Shown here in pieces: positions 5,388 through 5,564 of a stretch of 5,564 nt of DNA. The notes under the pieces are model-generated. The model searched no databases. It had not been told where the DNA came from and saw only the letters and a list, made by a program, of their open reading frames with translations. This DNA comes from Nitrospirota bacterium (GTDB lineage Bacteria; Nitrospirota; Thermodesulfovibrionia; Thermodesulfovibrionales; JdFR-86). Position 1 is the first letter of the stretch. The number at the start of each line of letters is the position of its first letter. The position numbers and the translations under genes were made by a program. The DNA is taken from positions 1 to 5,564 of the forward strand of contig DAOUWH010000126.1 of NCBI GenBank assembly GCA_030667205.1, read 5' to 3'.

Positions 5388-5564
5388 AAACAATCCCCTC
5401 TTTTAGTATGTCATGCAGGTGGATGATGCCCTCGGCCCTGCCGTCTTCGTCGGGCACAGGCAGCGCGGTAATGGAGTGCTTCTCCATAAGCGCAAGGGCT
5501 TTTACGGCAAGCTCGCCTGCCTTAATGCCCTTGGGGTTGCGGGTCATGACGCTCTCGGCGCTTC
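5386..5564 (-). CDS. kdsD: Arabinose-5-phosphate isomerase KdsD/KpsF, C-terminal CBS domain (partial)
   Basis: The last 58 codons of a gene that continues past the right edge end in TAG 5386-5388. The translation has the form of a second CBS domain: SAESVMTRNPKGI, then a helix GELAVKALALMEKHSITALP, then VPDEDGRAEGIIHLHDIL and the ending KEGIV. The VMTRNPK start and the IIHLHDIL...GIV end are typical of KdsD/KpsF/GutQ proteins, which isomerise ribulose-5-phosphate to arabinose-5-phosphate, the first step of Kdo synthesis. They carry an N-terminal SIS domain, which is outside the window. The kdsC gene directly after it supports the call. Other CBS proteins are possible but less likely. Confidence 0.88.
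   Translation of the reverse strand, partial: SAESVMTRNPKGIKAGELAVKALALMEKHSITALPVPDEDGRAEGIIHLHDILKEGIV

Noticed and set aside
4789..5406. Plus-strand open frame (205 codons) opposite kdsC
   Set aside because: It mirrors a clearly functional kdsC with intact HAD motifs, and its translation shows no recognisable domain.

Overview
The window reads as a stretch of chromosome from a Gram-negative (two-membrane) bacterium. It carries 3-deoxy-D-manno-octulosonate (Kdo) genes for lipopolysaccharide next to two phospholipid-synthesis genes. The GC-rich codon use, a DUF4388/PATAN protein, a TPR/zinc-ribbon membrane protein and a YD-repeat-like remnant all suit an uncultured deltaproteobacterium-like lineage (Desulfobacterota sensu lato). 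That placement is inference and no marker gene here fixes it.

From about 301 to the right edge every gene lies on the minus strand, packed as one probable operon. In transcription order it runs: kdsD (only the C-terminal CBS part is in the window), kdsC, pgsA, plsY, a 552-residue TPR/zinc-ribbon membrane protein, a 349-residue DUF4388 protein with a GspG-like tail, and queC. Neighbours are 9 bp apart (kdsD/kdsC), overlap by 29 bp (kdsC/pgsA), 4 bp (ATGA, pgsA/plsY), 14 bp (plsY/TPR gene) and 10 bp (TPR/DUF4388 genes), or are 48 bp apart (DUF4388/queC). This suggests co-transcription and extensive translational coupling. Kdo supply (kdsD, kdsC) and glycerophospholipid synthesis (pgsA for phosphatidylglycerol-phosphate, plsY for lysophosphatidic acid) form an envelope-building block. 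The two membrane proteins after it have no obvious metabolic role. queC (7-deazaguanine/queuosine synthesis) is functionally unrelated.

The left 300 bp differ in kind. Bases 1-120 are about 27% GC by hand count, against about 57% for 181-300. They hold the plus-strand 3' end of what may be a membrane protein. A 44-codon plus-strand ORF (186-320) follows, with a good ribosome-binding site, a signal peptide and a short YD-repeat-like motif. It stops just inside the 3' end of the convergent queC, so it looks like the cut-off 5' end of a larger secreted-protein gene. This edge is probably a rearrangement or acquisition boundary.

The most interesting items are the DUF4388-TM-GspG-like fusion, its coupling to the TPR/zinc-ribbon membrane protein, and the truncated secreted YD-like ORF at the composition boundary. 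I see no RNA genes, CRISPR array, insertion sequence or convincing intrinsic terminator.
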